DNA from: Dyella marensis
GTDB taxonomy: Bacteria > Pseudomonadota > Gammaproteobacteria > Xanthomonadales > Rhodanobacteraceae
Direction: 5' to 3'
DNA: 64,000 nucleotides
Assembly: GCF_900112865.1 (NCBI RefSeq)
Contig: NZ_FONH01000007.1
Span: forward strand, 1-64,000
Positions 38,685-48,584 of this stretch are shown here, piece after piece (positions within the stretch are counted from its first letter, which is position 1; each line of letters starts with the position of its first letter). The notes under the pieces are model-generated. The model saw only the letters and a program-made list of their open reading frames with translations, was not told the DNA's origin and ran no database searches. A program made the translations under genes and the position numbers.

Positions 38685-39896
38685 TCAGTGCTTGCCGGCC
38701 GCGGGCTGGCCGCCCGGCGCGCCGTTCGGCGGACCGGCGTCCTTGCCCGGCTGCCACGGCGAGGCCTTGGCGGGGGCGCCCGGCTGGACGGACTGGAGGC
38801 CCGACACGATCACCTGGTCGCCCGCGGCGAGGCCGCCGGTGACGATCCAGTTGCCGTTGCTCAGGTCGTTGGCGGTGATGTCCTTGCGCTGGACCTTGCC
38901 TTCCTGGTTCACCACCAGCACGTAGGCGCCGGCGACGTCGCGCGCCACGCCCTGCTGTGGCACCAGGAACACGTTGTTCTGCTGGCCCAGGTTGGCCTTG
39001 ACCGTGACGTAGGTGCCCGGCAGCAGGCGCTTGTCCGGGTTGGCCAGCTGCGCGCGCAGGTTGACCGTGCCGGTGGTCGGGTCGACCGTGGCGCCGGAGA
39101 AGTCGAGCGTGCCCTGCTGGTCGTAGGTGCTGCCGTCCGGCAGCACCACCTGCACGGTGGTCTTGGTCGGGTCGTTGAGGCTGACGTGGCCGGCGCTCTG
39201 CGCGCGGCGCAGGCGGTCCAGGTCGCCGGCGCCGACGGTGAAGTTGATGTACAGCGGATCGAGCTGGTCGACCGTGGTCAGCAGGGTCGAGCTGGCGCCG
39301 GCATCGGCGTTGCCGTTGCCCACGATGGCGCCTTCGGTCACCTGCTGCTGGCCGGCGCGGCCGTCGATCGGCGCGGTGACGCGGGTGAAGCCGAGGCTGA
39401 TGCGCGAGCTTTCCACCGCGGCCTGGGACTGTTTCACCGCGGCGGCGGAGCTGCGCTCGCTGGCTTCGGCGCTGTCCAGGTCGGACTGCGAGACGTAGCC
39501 CTGCGGACGCAGCTGGCGGGCGCGCTCGGCGGCCTTGTGCGCGTTGGCGTAGGTGGCCTGGGCCGAGGCGAGGTTGGCCTGGGCCGAGTTGAGATTGGCC
39601 TGGTAGATCGACGGATCGATCTCGAACAGCACCTGGCCCTTCTTCACATCGGTGCCTTCCTCGTACACGCGCTTGAGCAGCACGCCGGAGACACGGGCGC
39701 GCACGTCGGCGCTGCGGAAGGCCGAAAGGCGTCCCACCAGGTCCTTGTTGAGCGGGGCGGAAACCGGCTGCGCCTTGACGACGCCGACCTCAGGGGTGGG
39801 CATCTGCGGCGGGCCTTGTTCCTTCTTGCCTCCGCAGGCGGCCAGCGCCAGCAGGCCAAGGCACAGCAGGGGTGTGCGCAATGACGAGGACTTCAT
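38685..39896 (-). CDS. RND efflux periplasmic adaptor lipoprotein (AcrA/MexA-like)
   Basis: A 403-residue membrane fusion protein. The lipobox LLALAACGG is followed by a Pro-rich linker, the lipoyl-type half motif VRARVSGVLLKRVYEEGTDV with KKGQVLFEIDPSIYQ, and an alpha-hairpin region (SAQANLASAQATYANAH). The second lipoyl half is SLGFTRVTAPIDGRAG and the beta-barrel region follows (LLPGTYVTVKANL). The C-terminus is Pro/Gly-rich. It is first in the two-gene pump operon; the promoter presumably lies in the long upstream gap. Confidence 0.94.
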   Translation of the reverse strand: MKSSSLRTPLLCLGLLALAACGGKKEQGPPQMPTPEVGVVKAQPVSAPLNKDLVGRLSAFRSADVRARVSGVLLKRVYEEGTDVKKGQVLFEIDPSIYQANLNSAQANLASAQATYANAHKAAERARQLRPQGYVSQSDLDSAEASERSSAAAVKQSQAAVESSRISLGFTRVTAPIDGRAGQQQVTEGAIVGNGNADAGASSTLLTTVDQLDPLYINFTVGAGDLDRLRRAQSAGHVSLNDPTKTTVQVVLPDGSTYDQQGTLDFSGATVDPTTGTVNLRAQLANPDKRLLPGTYVTVKANLGQQNNVFLVPQQGVARDVAGAYVLVVNQEGKVQRKDITANDLSNGNWIVTGGLAAGDQVIVSGLQSVQPGAPAKASPWQPGKDAGPPNGAPGGQPAAGKH

Positions 39897-40597
39897 GGGG
39901 ACTCCATTTATAGGTATCGGGTGTGCGGGTGTTGCCGATCCCCGGATCGGCGCGCCAGGCGCGTAGCTTTCCGTGGCGCAGCATGCCTGCCTAGTGCCGC
40001 TCGTCCGTGTTGCGGCGGAGCGGTGGCTGTGAACAACGCATGCAGTGCCCCGGACGGGCGGCGGGCTTGACTATACCGGCCAGTTTACAATTTGCTTTGA
40101 CAAATGGTCTAGCCCTGAATTCTTCGTGTTTTCGCCGCGAAGGGGGCGTGACGGGGTGTGACAGGGACCGTGCGGGGCCGCATGGTTCGCGGACTCATCC
40201 GGATGGAATCGTCATTCAGAGGGATTCCCGTCCGGGGACCCGGCTCCATGCGGATAGCCTGGCCTTTTTACCCCCATCAAAAGCTGCTCGCGCAAACGTC
40301 GCATGTTGCGCCGCAGCGGCGCACGCACCAAAGCCTTGCCGGCAACGCGGCGACACAGCCATGCGCGCTGCCGGTTTCCGCGTTCGCCGCGAACACGCCT
40401 GCATCGCCATCGCCACGCGCCATGCATGGCCGCGCACGTCATGCGCTGCGCCATCGATGCGGCGCCATGCGCGAAACGATCGTCTGTCGAACCGCACGCT
40501 GAAGTGATTGCCGCAATGCAGGTGGCTATCGCAGTAGTGCGAGCGTATCCTTTTGCGGCTTTTCTGCCCCATCTCCGTCACTGCCAACATAGATGCC
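39897..40597. other. Intergenic region between the efflux operon and NAD-GDH
   Basis: About 700 bp between divergent transcription units. Small reading frames across it are low-complexity and Arg/Ala-rich, and none is convincing. It contains the partial palindrome at 40090-40105. On the minus strand a TATAGT hexamer (40070-40075) may act as a -10 for the pump operon, with a weak -35. Nothing else recognised. Confidence 0.5.
40090..40105. promoter_or_regulatory. Candidate operator upstream of the RND pump
   Basis: ATTTG-N6-CAAAT, an AT-rich inverted repeat in GC-rich surroundings, lies about 195 bp upstream of the adaptor gene and ~15 bp from a TATAGT hexamer (40070-40075, minus strand). TetR- and MarR-type regulators of RND pumps use such sites, but no regulator gene is adjacent. 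Weak evidence. Confidence 0.3.
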
Positions 40598-43500
40598 ATG
40601 AACGCAATTCGTGCGGCCAGCGAAACATCGATCCAGGCTGAAGTTCTGGATGAACTGAAAAAAAGCGGTTTCCCCACCCAGCGCCTTGATGAGGCGCAAT
40701 TTTTTATCAGCGCTTTCTTCTCTCGCGTCGCCGCCGGCGACCTCGAGCTGCACACCGCGTCGGAATGGGCGGGGCTGATCGCCGGCCTGCTCGACTTCGT
40801 GCAGCAGCGCCAGCCGGGCCGCGCCGCGGTGCGCGTGTTCAACCCGCAGGCGGGCCACGCCGGCCGTAGCGTGGTGCAGATCGCCACCGACGACATGCCG
40901 TTCCTGGTCGACACGGTGAGCATGATCGTGTCCACGCGCTTGCAGATCCACGCGGTGATCCACCCGGTGGTGAAGGCCGTGCGCGACGCTTCCGGCCGCC
41001 TGCAGCGCCTGGGCGCCGACGACGGCGCGCCCGAATCGGTGATGCACTTCGAGATCGACCGCCTCGCCGACGAGGCCGAGATGGCGCAGCTCAAGACGCA
41101 GATCGAGAGCTCGCTCGACGACGTGCGCGCCTCGGTCAACGACTGGAGCCGCATGCGCGACCAGGCCCTGGCCATCGCCGCCGACCTGCCGAACCGCCAG
41201 CTGCCGCTGAACAAGGATTCGATGCAGGAAGCGGTCGAGTTCATGCGCTGGCTGGCCGACGACAACTTCACCTTCCTCGGCTATCGCGAATACGAAGTCA
41301 CCCAGGCCGACGGCGACGAAGTGCTGCGTTCGCTCGAAGGCTCGGGCCTCGGCATCCTGCACAAGCAGGAGCGCTCGATGGCGCCGCGCTCGTTGCGCAG
41401 CATGGCGGCCAGCGAGCTGCCGCAGTCGGGCTCGACCGACGCGATCATCCTGACCAAGACCAATGCGCGCTCGCACGTGCACCGCCAGGGCCACATGGAC
41501 TACGTCGGCGTGCTGCGCTTCGACGCCCATGGCAAGCCGGTCGCCGAGCAGCGCTTCCTGGGCCTGTTTTCCTCCAATGCCTACATGGCGCGCCCGCAGG
41601 ACGTGCCGCTGGTGCGCCAGCGCGTGGAGGCGGTGATGGCCCGCTCGGGCCTGAAGCGCGATTCGTATTCGGGCAAGTCGCTGCGCCACATCCTGGAGAC
41701 GCTGCCGCGCGACGAGCTGTTCCAGAGCAACGAGGACGAGCTCTACGCCACCGCCATCGGCATCCTGGAGCTGCGCCAGCGCGCGCGCACCCGCCTGTTC
41801 GTGCGCCGCGACCGCTACGGCCGCTTCTTCACCTGCCTGGTGTTCGTGCCGCGCGAGCGCTTCAACACCTCGGTGCGCGAGCGCATCGAGAACATGCTGC
41901 GCGACGCGCTGCACGGCGAACAGATCGATTCCTCCGTGCTGATGGGCGAGGCCGCACTGGCCCGCCTGCACATCGTGGTGCGCCCGAGGATCGGCGACCA
42001 CGTGAGCTACGACGCCGCGGCGCTGGAGCAGAGCGTGGCCGCGATCGTGCGCAACTGGCACGACGACCTGCGCGACGCCCTGGTCAAGCTGATGGGCGAC
42101 CACGACGGCGTGGTGCTGGCCAACCGCTACGGCAAGGCGCTGCCGGCCGGCTACGTGGAAGACGTGCTGCCCGCCGCCGCCGCCGAGGACGTGCGCCAGC
42201 TCGCCCTGCTCAGGGGCGACGACGCGGTGCGGATGTCGTTCTACCATCCGGAACAGCGTCCGGAAGAACTGCGCTTCAAGGTCTACCGCAGTGGCGCCGA
42301 CATCGCGCTGTCCGAAGTGCTGCCGCAGCTGGAGAACCTGGGCCTGCGCGTGCTCACCGAGCACGTGTACGACGTGAAGACCGGCGGCACGCCGCTGTTC
42401 ATCCAGGACTTCGAGGTGCAGCCGGTCGGCAATCTCACGTTCTCGGTGGAGCAGGTCGGCTCCTTGTTCGAGGACGCCTTCGAGCAGATCTGGCGCGTCA
42501 ACGCCGAGAACGACGGCTTCAACCGCCTGGTGCTCGGCGCCAAGCTGAGCTGGCGCCAGGTCGCCATGCTGCGCGGCTACTGCAAGTACCTGCTGCAGAC
42601 CGGCGTGGCCTTCTCGCAGAACTACATGGAAGACGCCTTCAACCGCTATCCGGCCATCGCCGGGCTGCTGGTGGAGCTGTTCCTGGCCAAGTTCGACCCG
42701 CGCCGCGAAGAACTCGGCGCGGTCGAGCTGAAGAATGCGCGCGCCGCGCTGGCCGGCGAGATGCAGGCGCTGATCCCGGAAAGCGTGCGCCAGGCGCATC
42801 CGGCCCTGATCGATGGCCTGGTCGCCGCGCTGGAGCAGCCGCGCGCCGAGCAGATCAAGGCCATCGAGGAAGCCATCGGCGTGCTGCTGGAGAACGTCTC
42901 CAGCCTGGACGACGACCGCATCCTGCGCAGCTTCGTGGCGCTGATCCGCGGCACCCTGCGCACCAGCTTCTTCCAGCAGTGGGAGGGCGCCTACCGCGGC
43001 TACATCAGCTTCAAGTTCGACTCGCACCGCGTGCCCGATCTGCCCAAGCCGGTGCCGTACCGCGAGATCTTCGTGTCGGCGCCGCGCGTGGAAGGCATCC
43101 ACCTGCGCTTCGGTGCGGTGGCGCGAGGCGGCCTGCGCTGGTCCGACCGCCGCGAAGACTTCCGCACCGAAGTGCTGGGCCTGGTCAAGGCGCAGATGGT
43201 GAAGAACACGGTGATCGTGCCGGTAGGCTCGAAGGGCGGCTTCGTGGTGAAGCGTCCGCCGCTCGGTGGCGACCGCGACGCGCAGCTGGCCGAGGGCATC
43301 GCCTGCTACCGCATGTTCATCAACGGCCTGCTCGACATCACCGACAACCTGGTCGAGGGCAAGGTGGTGCCGCCGCACGACGTGGTGCGCCATGACGCCG
43401 ACGATCCCTACCTGGTGGTGGCGGCCGACAAGGGCACGGCGACGTTCTCCGACATCGCCAACGCCATCTCGCTGGAGCACGGCTTCTGGCTGGGCGACGC

Positions 43501-45532
43501 GTTCGCCTCCGGCGGCTCCAACGGCTACGATCACAAGGGCATGGGCATCACCGCCAAAGGCGCGTGGGAATCGGTCAAGCGCCACTTCCGCGCGCTGGGC
43601 CGCGACAGCCAGACCCAGGACTTCACCTGCGTGGGCATCGGCGACATGTCCGGCGACGTGTTCGGCAACGGCATGCTGCTGTCGCGGCATATCCGCCTGC
43701 TGGCCGCGTTCGACCACCGCCATATCTTCCTGGACCCGAACCCGGACGCGGAGCGCTCCTTCGTCGAGCGCGAGCGCATGTTCAAGCTGCCGCGCTCGAG
43801 CTGGGACGACTACGACAAGTCGCTGATCTCCGCCGGCGGCGGCGTGTATCCGCGCACGCTCAAGGCGATCCCGGTGTCGCCGGAAGTGCGCGCCGCGCTG
43901 GGCATCAAGGGCGACGCCACCCAGATGGCGCCGAACGAGCTGCTCAACGCCATCCTGAAGGCGCCGGTGGACCTGCTGTGGAACGGCGGCATCGGCACCT
44001 ACGTGAAGGCGGCCAGCGAAAGCCACGCCGACGCCGGCGACCGCGCCAACAACGCACTGCGCGCCAACGGCGCGGAGCTGCGCTGCAAGATGGTGGGCGA
44101 GGGCGGCAACCTGGGCTTCACCCAGAAGGGCCGCATCGAGGCCGCGCAGCACGGCGTGCTGCTCAACACCGACTTCATCGACAACTCCGCCGGCGTGGAC
44201 ACCTCCGACCATGAGGTGAACATCAAGATCCTGCTCGACGACGCCGTGCAGCGCGGCGAGCTGGACACCGACGCGCGCAACCGCCAGCTCGCCGCGATGA
44301 CCGACGAGGTCGGGCAGCTGGTGCTGTGGGACAACTACCGCCAGAACCAGGCGATCACCCTGATGGAGCGCCAGTCGGTGCGCCGCCTGGGCTCGATGGC
44401 CCACTTCATCCGCATCCTCGAGGGCGAAGGCCTGCTCGACCGCCAGGTCGAGAACCTGCCGAGCGAAACGGAGCTGACCGAGCGCAAGACGCGCGGCCAA
44501 GGCATGACCCGTCCGGAACTGTCGGTGCTGCTGTCGTACGACAAGATCAAGCTGTACCAGCAGCTGCTCGACTCGGACGTGCCGGAAGACCCGTACCTGT
44601 CGAAGGAACTGGTGCGCTACTTCCCCGAGCCGCTGCACGAGAAGTACGCCGAGCACATGCAGCGCCATCGCCTGAAGCGCGAGATCATCGCCACCGCGGT
44701 GACCAACTCGACCATCAACCGCATGGGCGCCACCTTCATGATGCGCATGCAAGAAGATACCGGTCACGGTCCGGCGGCGATCGCCAAGGCCTACACCGCC
44801 GCCCGCGAGATCCTCGGCGCGCGCGAGCTGTGGGCGGAGATCGAGGCGCTGGACAGCAAGGTGGCCGAGGAGACCCAGCTCGACGCGATCATGCAGATCT
44901 GGTCGCTGCTGCGTCATCTCACCCGCTGGCTGCTCAGCCGTCCGGGCGGCACGCTGGAGATCGCCGCGAATGTCGATCGCTACCAGGCCGGCGTCGCCGC
45001 GCTGTACGAGGCGGTCCCCGACACGCTGACGCCCACCGGCAAGGCCGACTTCTCCACCAGCCAGGAGAAGTGGGAAGGCCTGGGTCTGCCCACCGAGCTG
45101 TCCGTGCGCATGGCCCGCATCCCCGAACTGCGCGCCATGCTGGACATGCTCGAGGTGGCACAGCAGAGCGGCCAGCCGGTCGACCAGGTGGCCGGCGTGT
45201 TCTACGAGCTGGGCGAGGCGCTGGACCTGGAATGGCTGCGCAGCCAGATCGAGGCGCTGCCGGTGGAAGGCCACTGGCATGCCCAGGCCCGCGGTTCGCT
45301 GCTGGATGAGCTCAACCACCAGCACCGCGCGCTGGCCCTGCAGGTGCTGGCCCTGGCCGGCGGCAGCAAGGGCACCTCGCCGGTACAGGCATGGCTGCAG
45401 CGCGACGATGCGACGCTGAAGTACACGCGCAACATGCTGGCGGAGATCCTCACGCAGAACGCGGACTATCCGATCGCCTCGGTGGCCGTGCGCCGGCTGG
45501 CGCAGCTGGCAGCGGTGCCGGTGAACGCGTAA
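40598..45532 (+). CDS. NAD-dependent glutamate dehydrogenase, 180-kDa type
   Basis: A 1644-residue enzyme converting glutamate to 2-oxoglutarate and ammonium with NAD. Length and order match the large (GdhB/L-180) family. There is a long N-terminal regulatory region with ACT-like parts (QIATDDMPFLVDTVSMIV), then the catalytic core: RVEGIHLRFGAVARGGLRWSDR, the active-site lysine region VIVPVGSKGGFVVKRPP, and FTCVGIGDMSGDVFGNGMLL as the dinucleotide-binding glycine-rich loop. The C-terminus is helical. The start is ATG 40598; an upstream in-frame TTG lacks support. It is followed by a repeat and a terminator. Confidence 0.95.
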   Translation: MNAIRAASETSIQAEVLDELKKSGFPTQRLDEAQFFISAFFSRVAAGDLELHTASEWAGLIAGLLDFVQQRQPGRAAVRVFNPQAGHAGRSVVQIATDDMPFLVDTVSMIVSTRLQIHAVIHPVVKAVRDASGRLQRLGADDGAPESVMHFEIDRLADEAEMAQLKTQIESSLDDVRASVNDWSRMRDQALAIAADLPNRQLPLNKDSMQEAVEFMRWLADDNFTFLGYREYEVTQADGDEVLRSLEGSGLGILHKQERSMAPRSLRSMAASELPQSGSTDAIILTKTNARSHVHRQGHMDYVGVLRFDAHGKPVAEQRFLGLFSSNAYMARPQDVPLVRQRVEAVMARSGLKRDSYSGKSLRHILETLPRDELFQSNEDELYATAIGILELRQRARTRLFVRRDRYGRFFTCLVFVPRERFNTSVRERIENMLRDALHGEQIDSSVLMGEAALARLHIVVRPRIGDHVSYDAAALEQSVAAIVRNWHDDLRDALVKLMGDHDGVVLANRYGKALPAGYVEDVLPAAAAEDVRQLALLRGDDAVRMSFYHPEQRPEELRFKVYRSGADIALSEVLPQLENLGLRVLTEHVYDVKTGGTPLFIQDFEVQPVGNLTFSVEQVGSLFEDAFEQIWRVNAENDGFNRLVLGAKLSWRQVAMLRGYCKYLLQTGVAFSQNYMEDAFNRYPAIAGLLVELFLAKFDPRREELGAVELKNARAALAGEMQALIPESVRQAHPALIDGLVAALEQPRAEQIKAIEEAIGVLLENVSSLDDDRILRSFVALIRGTLRTSFFQQWEGAYRGYISFKFDSHRVPDLPKPVPYREIFVSAPRVEGIHLRFGAVARGGLRWSDRREDFRTEVLGLVKAQMVKNTVIVPVGSKGGFVVKRPPLGGDRDAQLAEGIACYRMFINGLLDITDNLVEGKVVPPHDVVRHDADDPYLVVAADKGTATFSDIANAISLEHGFWLGDAFASGGSNGYDHKGMGITAKGAWESVKRHFRALGRDSQTQDFTCVGIGDMSGDVFGNGMLLSRHIRLLAAFDHRHIFLDPNPDAERSFVERERMFKLPRSSWDDYDKSLISAGGGVYPRTLKAIPVSPEVRAALGIKGDATQMAPNELLNAILKAPVDLLWNGGIGTYVKAASESHADAGDRANNALRANGAELRCKMVGEGGNLGFTQKGRIEAAQHGVLLNTDFIDNSAGVDTSDHEVNIKILLDDAVQRGELDTDARNRQLAAMTDEVGQLVLWDNYRQNQAITLMERQSVRRLGSMAHFIRILEGEGLLDRQVENLPSETELTERKTRGQGMTRPELSVLLSYDKIKLYQQLLDSDVPEDPYLSKELVRYFPEPLHEKYAEHMQRHRLKREIIATAVTNSTINRMGATFMMRMQEDTGHGPAAIAKAYTAAREILGARELWAEIEALDSKVAEETQLDAIMQIWSLLRHLTRWLLSRPGGTLEIAANVDRYQAGVAALYEAVPDTLTPTGKADFSTSQEKWEGLGLPTELSVRMARIPELRAMLDMLEVAQQSGQPVDQVAGVFYELGEALDLEWLRSQIEALPVEGHWHAQARGSLLDELNHQHRALALQVLALAGGSKGTSPVQAWLQRDDATLKYTRNMLAEILTQNADYPIASVAVRRLAQLAAVPVNA

Positions 45533-45535
45533 CCA

Positions 45536-45604
45536 CGTAGGTTGGGGTGAGCCACCGGCGAACCCCAACGATGCGGGACGCGTGAAGCCGTCGACGTTGG
45601 GGTT
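45536..45604. repeat. Extragenic repeat (GTAGGTTGGGGTGAG family)
   Basis: ACGTAGGTTGGGGTGAGCC followed by GGCGAACCCCAACG and, ~25 bp on, CGTTGGGGTT. It starts right behind the NAD-GDH stop codon. Confidence 0.8.
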
Positions 45605-45713
45605 ACGGGCTGCATCGGCAGCCCGCCCTTCGGGCCATCCGCTGCGCGGATGTTCGCTATGGCATCCTGCCTTCGCAGTCGCTGCGCTCACTCCAGCCTG
45701 CGCCGTCCGTTTG

Positions 45714-45750
45714 ACAAAAAAGCTCCCACGGTAACGCGGGAGCTTTTTTC
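45714..45750. terminator. Intrinsic terminator after NAD-GDH
   Basis: AAAAAAGCTCCC-N10-GGGAGCTTTTTT. The stem has a U-tract in both directions. Confidence 0.85.
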
Positions 45751-45758
45751 ATGCGCAA

Positions 45759-45790
45759 TGAAAAAGCCGGCACCCGAAGATGCCGGCCTG
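45759..45790 (-). terminator. Intrinsic terminator of the trimeric autotransporter
   Basis: On the minus strand, GCCGGCA-TCTTCGGG-TGCCGGC is followed by TTTTT. It sits about 25 bp after the adhesin stop codon. Confidence 0.82.
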
Positions 45791-45813
45791 CTGCAGTACC
45801 GCTTGCCGATGGC

Positions 45814-47493
45814 TTACCAGCCGAACGCCATGCCCGCGCCCACCGACGCCTCCTTGCCGGACGCCGAGCCGCCGAAGGACACGTTGAAGTTCGGCGAGAA
45901 CTGGTGCGAGACACCCACTGCCACCGCCGACTTGCCGCCCTGCATGCCGACGCCAACGCCAACGCGGTTGGGCGTATTCACACCTTGCGCACTGAAGGCC
46001 ATCTGCGAATAGGCGGCGCTCATCGCGCCCATGCGATCGATACGGCCGTCGACCTGTTCGAACTTGCGGCTGGCCCAGTCCTTCGCCCCCTGCACCGCAT
46101 CCTGCACCTGGCCCCAGTTGGCCGCATCGGTGCGCTCGGTACCCGCAGCGACGTTGGTGATCTGGCGCTCGGCGCCGACCGAACCGACCGACACGGTGTT
46201 GTCGCGATCGGCCACCGAACCGCCACCCAGTGCCACGGAGTTGTTGGCGCTGGCCGTGGCGTTGGAGCCCAGCGCGGTGCTGTTGTTGCCGGTGGCCTGC
46301 GCGCCGCTGCCGTTGGCGGTGCTGTTGTTGCCGGAGGCGACCGAGTTGGCGCCGCTGGCGGTGCTGCCGCTGCCGGAGGCGTTGGCGCCTTCGCCCAGGG
46401 CCGCGCTGTTGGTACCGGTGCCCGCGCCGCCAGCGCCGCCCAGCGAGCCGTCATTGAGGCCCTGCGTAATCTGGTTCACCTGGTTGTTCAGCGCATTGAG
46501 CTGGTTCTGCACGTCCTGCTGGAAATCGAACAGCTGGCCGCCGTTGATCGCTTCCATGCTTCCGTGAGCGATCGAACCGTTGGCGAGATTGCGCAGCACG
46601 GTGCCCTTGGTGCCACCGAGCATGGCGCTGCCCATGGTGAGGTCGTCGTACACAAGCGACAGCAACGGCTTGCCGGTTGGGCTGATCAGGCCTGCTGCCT
46701 TCAACTGCGCAATGGTCACCGCATCGCTGTCGGCGACACCATTGGCCACACCGCTCAGCACGCGGCCGCCAGCAGTGCCAGCGAAGTTGATGCTGGTACC
46801 GCCGGTGGCGCTGGCCACGGTGATGGCCTGGGTGGTGGCATCCTGCTTCACCAAGCCCACGGAGCCGTTATCGACCTTGGTTTGCAGCGAGCTGATATTG
46901 GTGGCGTTGGTGCTGATATTGGTGTTGGCCGTGGTCAGGGCGTTGTCCAGCGCCGTCAGCGCGCCGCCGACTGTGGTTTGCGTGCCGCCATTGGTGAGGT
47001 TATAGGTGGGGCCAGTAACCGCACCGGTCGTGGGGTCGATCTTGGCGCCACCGCCTAGCGAATTCACCAATGGTGATAACTGACCGACGTTCACGGCATC
47101 GGTGGAAGCTGTGCCGGCCGAGAGCGAAGTGATCTTGTGCGAGTTCAGGTCGAAGACGCCATCGATCGTAAGATTGCCTTTCAGAAAGCCACCGTAGCCG
47201 TTCAATACAAGGGTGCCGACGGGGCTTGAGCTTAGGCCACCAATGCTCGACACATTGCATAGAGCATCAGTTATCTGAACGGGCGCGCCTTCTACGTGCT
47301 GTGCACATCCGCCATCAACTCCGTCATTGACAATTAGCTGTCCAGCAAATGCGGGCGTAGCGAATCCGCCACTCATCATGAGCAAGACGGTTGCAATGGC
47401 GACAGCCTTCTTTTTGCTTCCCTTAGCCAATTCCGAAGTCACTACCCACTTTCCGGTAGAGGTATTCCGGACGATTCTGTAAATCGTATTCAC
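45814..47493 (-). CDS. YadA-type trimeric autotransporter adhesin
   Basis: A 559-residue protein. The N-terminus (MNTIYRIVRNTSTGKWVVTSE) is an extended signal peptide region, then a hydrophobic signal ending FATPAFA. A variable passenger follows with a short coiled-coil-like stalk (DNALTTANTNISTNATNISSLQ). A YadA-like head stretch carries NSxAxGxxAxASGxxS repeats (about residues 365-440), then a neck (TDAANWGQ) and a C-terminal 4-strand anchor ending in GMAFGW. It should trimerise in the outer membrane and mediate adhesion or autoaggregation. The GTG start has GTGGAG 9-14 bp upstream. Passenger cysteines near residues 60-80 are unusual. Confidence 0.92.
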   Translation of the reverse strand: MNTIYRIVRNTSTGKWVVTSELAKGSKKKAVAIATVLLMMSGGFATPAFAGQLIVNDGVDGGCAQHVEGAPVQITDALCNVSSIGGLSSSPVGTLVLNGYGGFLKGNLTIDGVFDLNSHKITSLSAGTASTDAVNVGQLSPLVNSLGGGAKIDPTTGAVTGPTYNLTNGGTQTTVGGALTALDNALTTANTNISTNATNISSLQTKVDNGSVGLVKQDATTQAITVASATGGTSINFAGTAGGRVLSGVANGVADSDAVTIAQLKAAGLISPTGKPLLSLVYDDLTMGSAMLGGTKGTVLRNLANGSIAHGSMEAINGGQLFDFQQDVQNQLNALNNQVNQITQGLNDGSLGGAGGAGTGTNSAALGEGANASGSGSTASGANSVASGNNSTANGSGAQATGNNSTALGSNATASANNSVALGGGSVADRDNTVSVGSVGAERQITNVAAGTERTDAANWGQVQDAVQGAKDWASRKFEQVDGRIDRMGAMSAAYSQMAFSAQGVNTPNRVGVGVGMQGGKSAVAVGVSHQFSPNFNVSFGGSASGKEASVGAGMAFGW

Positions 47494-47540
47494 TTAAAGC
47501 ATCTCCACTTGATTTGAATGTGCGTGCACACGCCAACGCT

Positions 47541-47560
47541 TATCGCCAGGCTTGGCGATA
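47541..47560. promoter_or_regulatory. Perfect inverted repeat upstream of the adhesin
   Basis: TATCGCCA-GGCT-TGGCGATA, arms of 8 bp, lies 48-67 bp upstream of the adhesin GTG and ~215 bp before nadK. It could be an operator or an RNA hairpin in the adhesin leader. No known consensus recognised. Confidence 0.4.
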
Positions 47561-47774
47561 GGTGGCATCGGGGGATCTCGCACACACGAGGTGCGGAGAG
47601 GGATGCGCATCGTAGGAATCGACTGAGATGCGATGAACCGGAAAAAACCAGAGATGCCAGTGTCGGCTGGGGCAGGGTGTCCACGGACTGGCGCTGGCGG
47701 CCGATCCAGCCAACCCTTGCACCCACCGTCCATCTACGCTCAACTGGCCGCCCATCCGCCGCCACCAAGCCCCC

Positions 47775-48536
47775 ATGGCCTACGCCTTCGTCGCCAGCGA
47801 AACCTCGGTCGCCCAGCAGGCCCGGCGCAAACTGGTGGAGCGTTACGGGGAGGTGCCGCCGGAGCAGGCACAGGCGATCGTGGCCTTAGGGGGTGATGGC
47901 TTTATGCTGCGCACCTTGCATGCGCATCTGCCGCTGGCCATTCCGGTCTATGGCATGAAGCTCGGCCGCGTCGGCTTCCTGATGAACAAGCATCGCATCG
48001 ACGATCTGCCCGGGCGCATCGCCCGCGCGCATGCCGCGGTGCTGTATCCGCTGGAGATGGACGTGGTTTGCGCCAAGGGCGAGAAGCACCACGCGCTGGC
48101 CTTCAACGAAGTGTCGCTGCTGCGCCAGAGCAACCAGGCCGCGCACCTGGAGATCAAGCTCAACGAAACGGTTAAGCTCGACGCGCTGGTCTGCGACGGC
48201 ATCCTGGTCTCCACGCCGGCCGGTTCCACCGCGTACAACCTTTCCGCGCATGGGCCGATCCTGCCGCTGGATGCCAACGTGCTGGCGCTCACCCCGATCA
48301 GCCCGTTCCGCCCGCGCCGCTGGCGCGGTGCGATCCTGCCGCATCGCACCCAGGTCAGCCTGCGCGTGCTCGATCCGAACAAGCGGCCGGTCAGCGCCAC
48401 CGCGGACTTCCATGAAGTGCGCGACGTGCGCGAGGTGACGGTGAAGCAGTCGGGAGGGCCGGGCGTGCGCCTGCTGTTCGATCCGGAGCACAATCTGGAG
48501 CAGCGCATCCTCGACGAGCAGTTCGCGCCGGACTGA
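47775..48536 (+). CDS. nadK: NAD kinase
   Basis: A 253-residue kinase making NADP from NAD. The glycine-rich nucleotide motif [15 protein letters not shown] holds the catalytic Asp. The conserved [18 protein letters not shown] and the [23 protein letters not shown] loop (NAD site) follow. Slightly short at the N-terminus compared with E. coli NadK (292), but typical for Xanthomonadales. The ATG is preceded by a C-rich stretch without a clear ribosome site. Confidence 0.93.
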   Translation: MAYAFVASETSVAQQARRKLVERYGEVPPEQAQAIVALGGDGFMLRTLHAHLPLAIPVYGMKLGRVGFLMNKHRIDDLPGRIARAHAAVLYPLEMDVVCAKGEKHHALAFNEVSLLRQSNQAAHLEIKLNETVKLDALVCDGILVSTPAGSTAYNLSAHGPILPLDANVLALTPISPFRPRRWRGAILPHRTQVSLRVLDPNKRPVSATADFHEVRDVREVTVKQSGGPGVRLLFDPEHNLEQRILDEQFAPD

Positions 48537-48584
48537 GCACCCTGGGGAATGCTAGATTCCGCTATTCGCCCGCACGGCCACGCC

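Noticed and set aside
35475-39884. A 1469-residue open frame antisense to the RND pump and adaptor
   Set aside because: It spans two real genes and their boundary on the other strand, and has the low-complexity composition of a shadow frame.
39897-40597. Small genes in the 700-bp gap before NAD-GDH
   Set aside because: Frames are short, Arg/Ala-rich, overlap each other on both strands and lack ribosome sites.
40526-45691. A 1721-residue open frame antisense to NAD-glutamate dehydrogenase
   Set aside because: Composition is His/Arg/Gln-rich with no recognisable domain; the plus strand holds conserved GDH motifs along the same interval.
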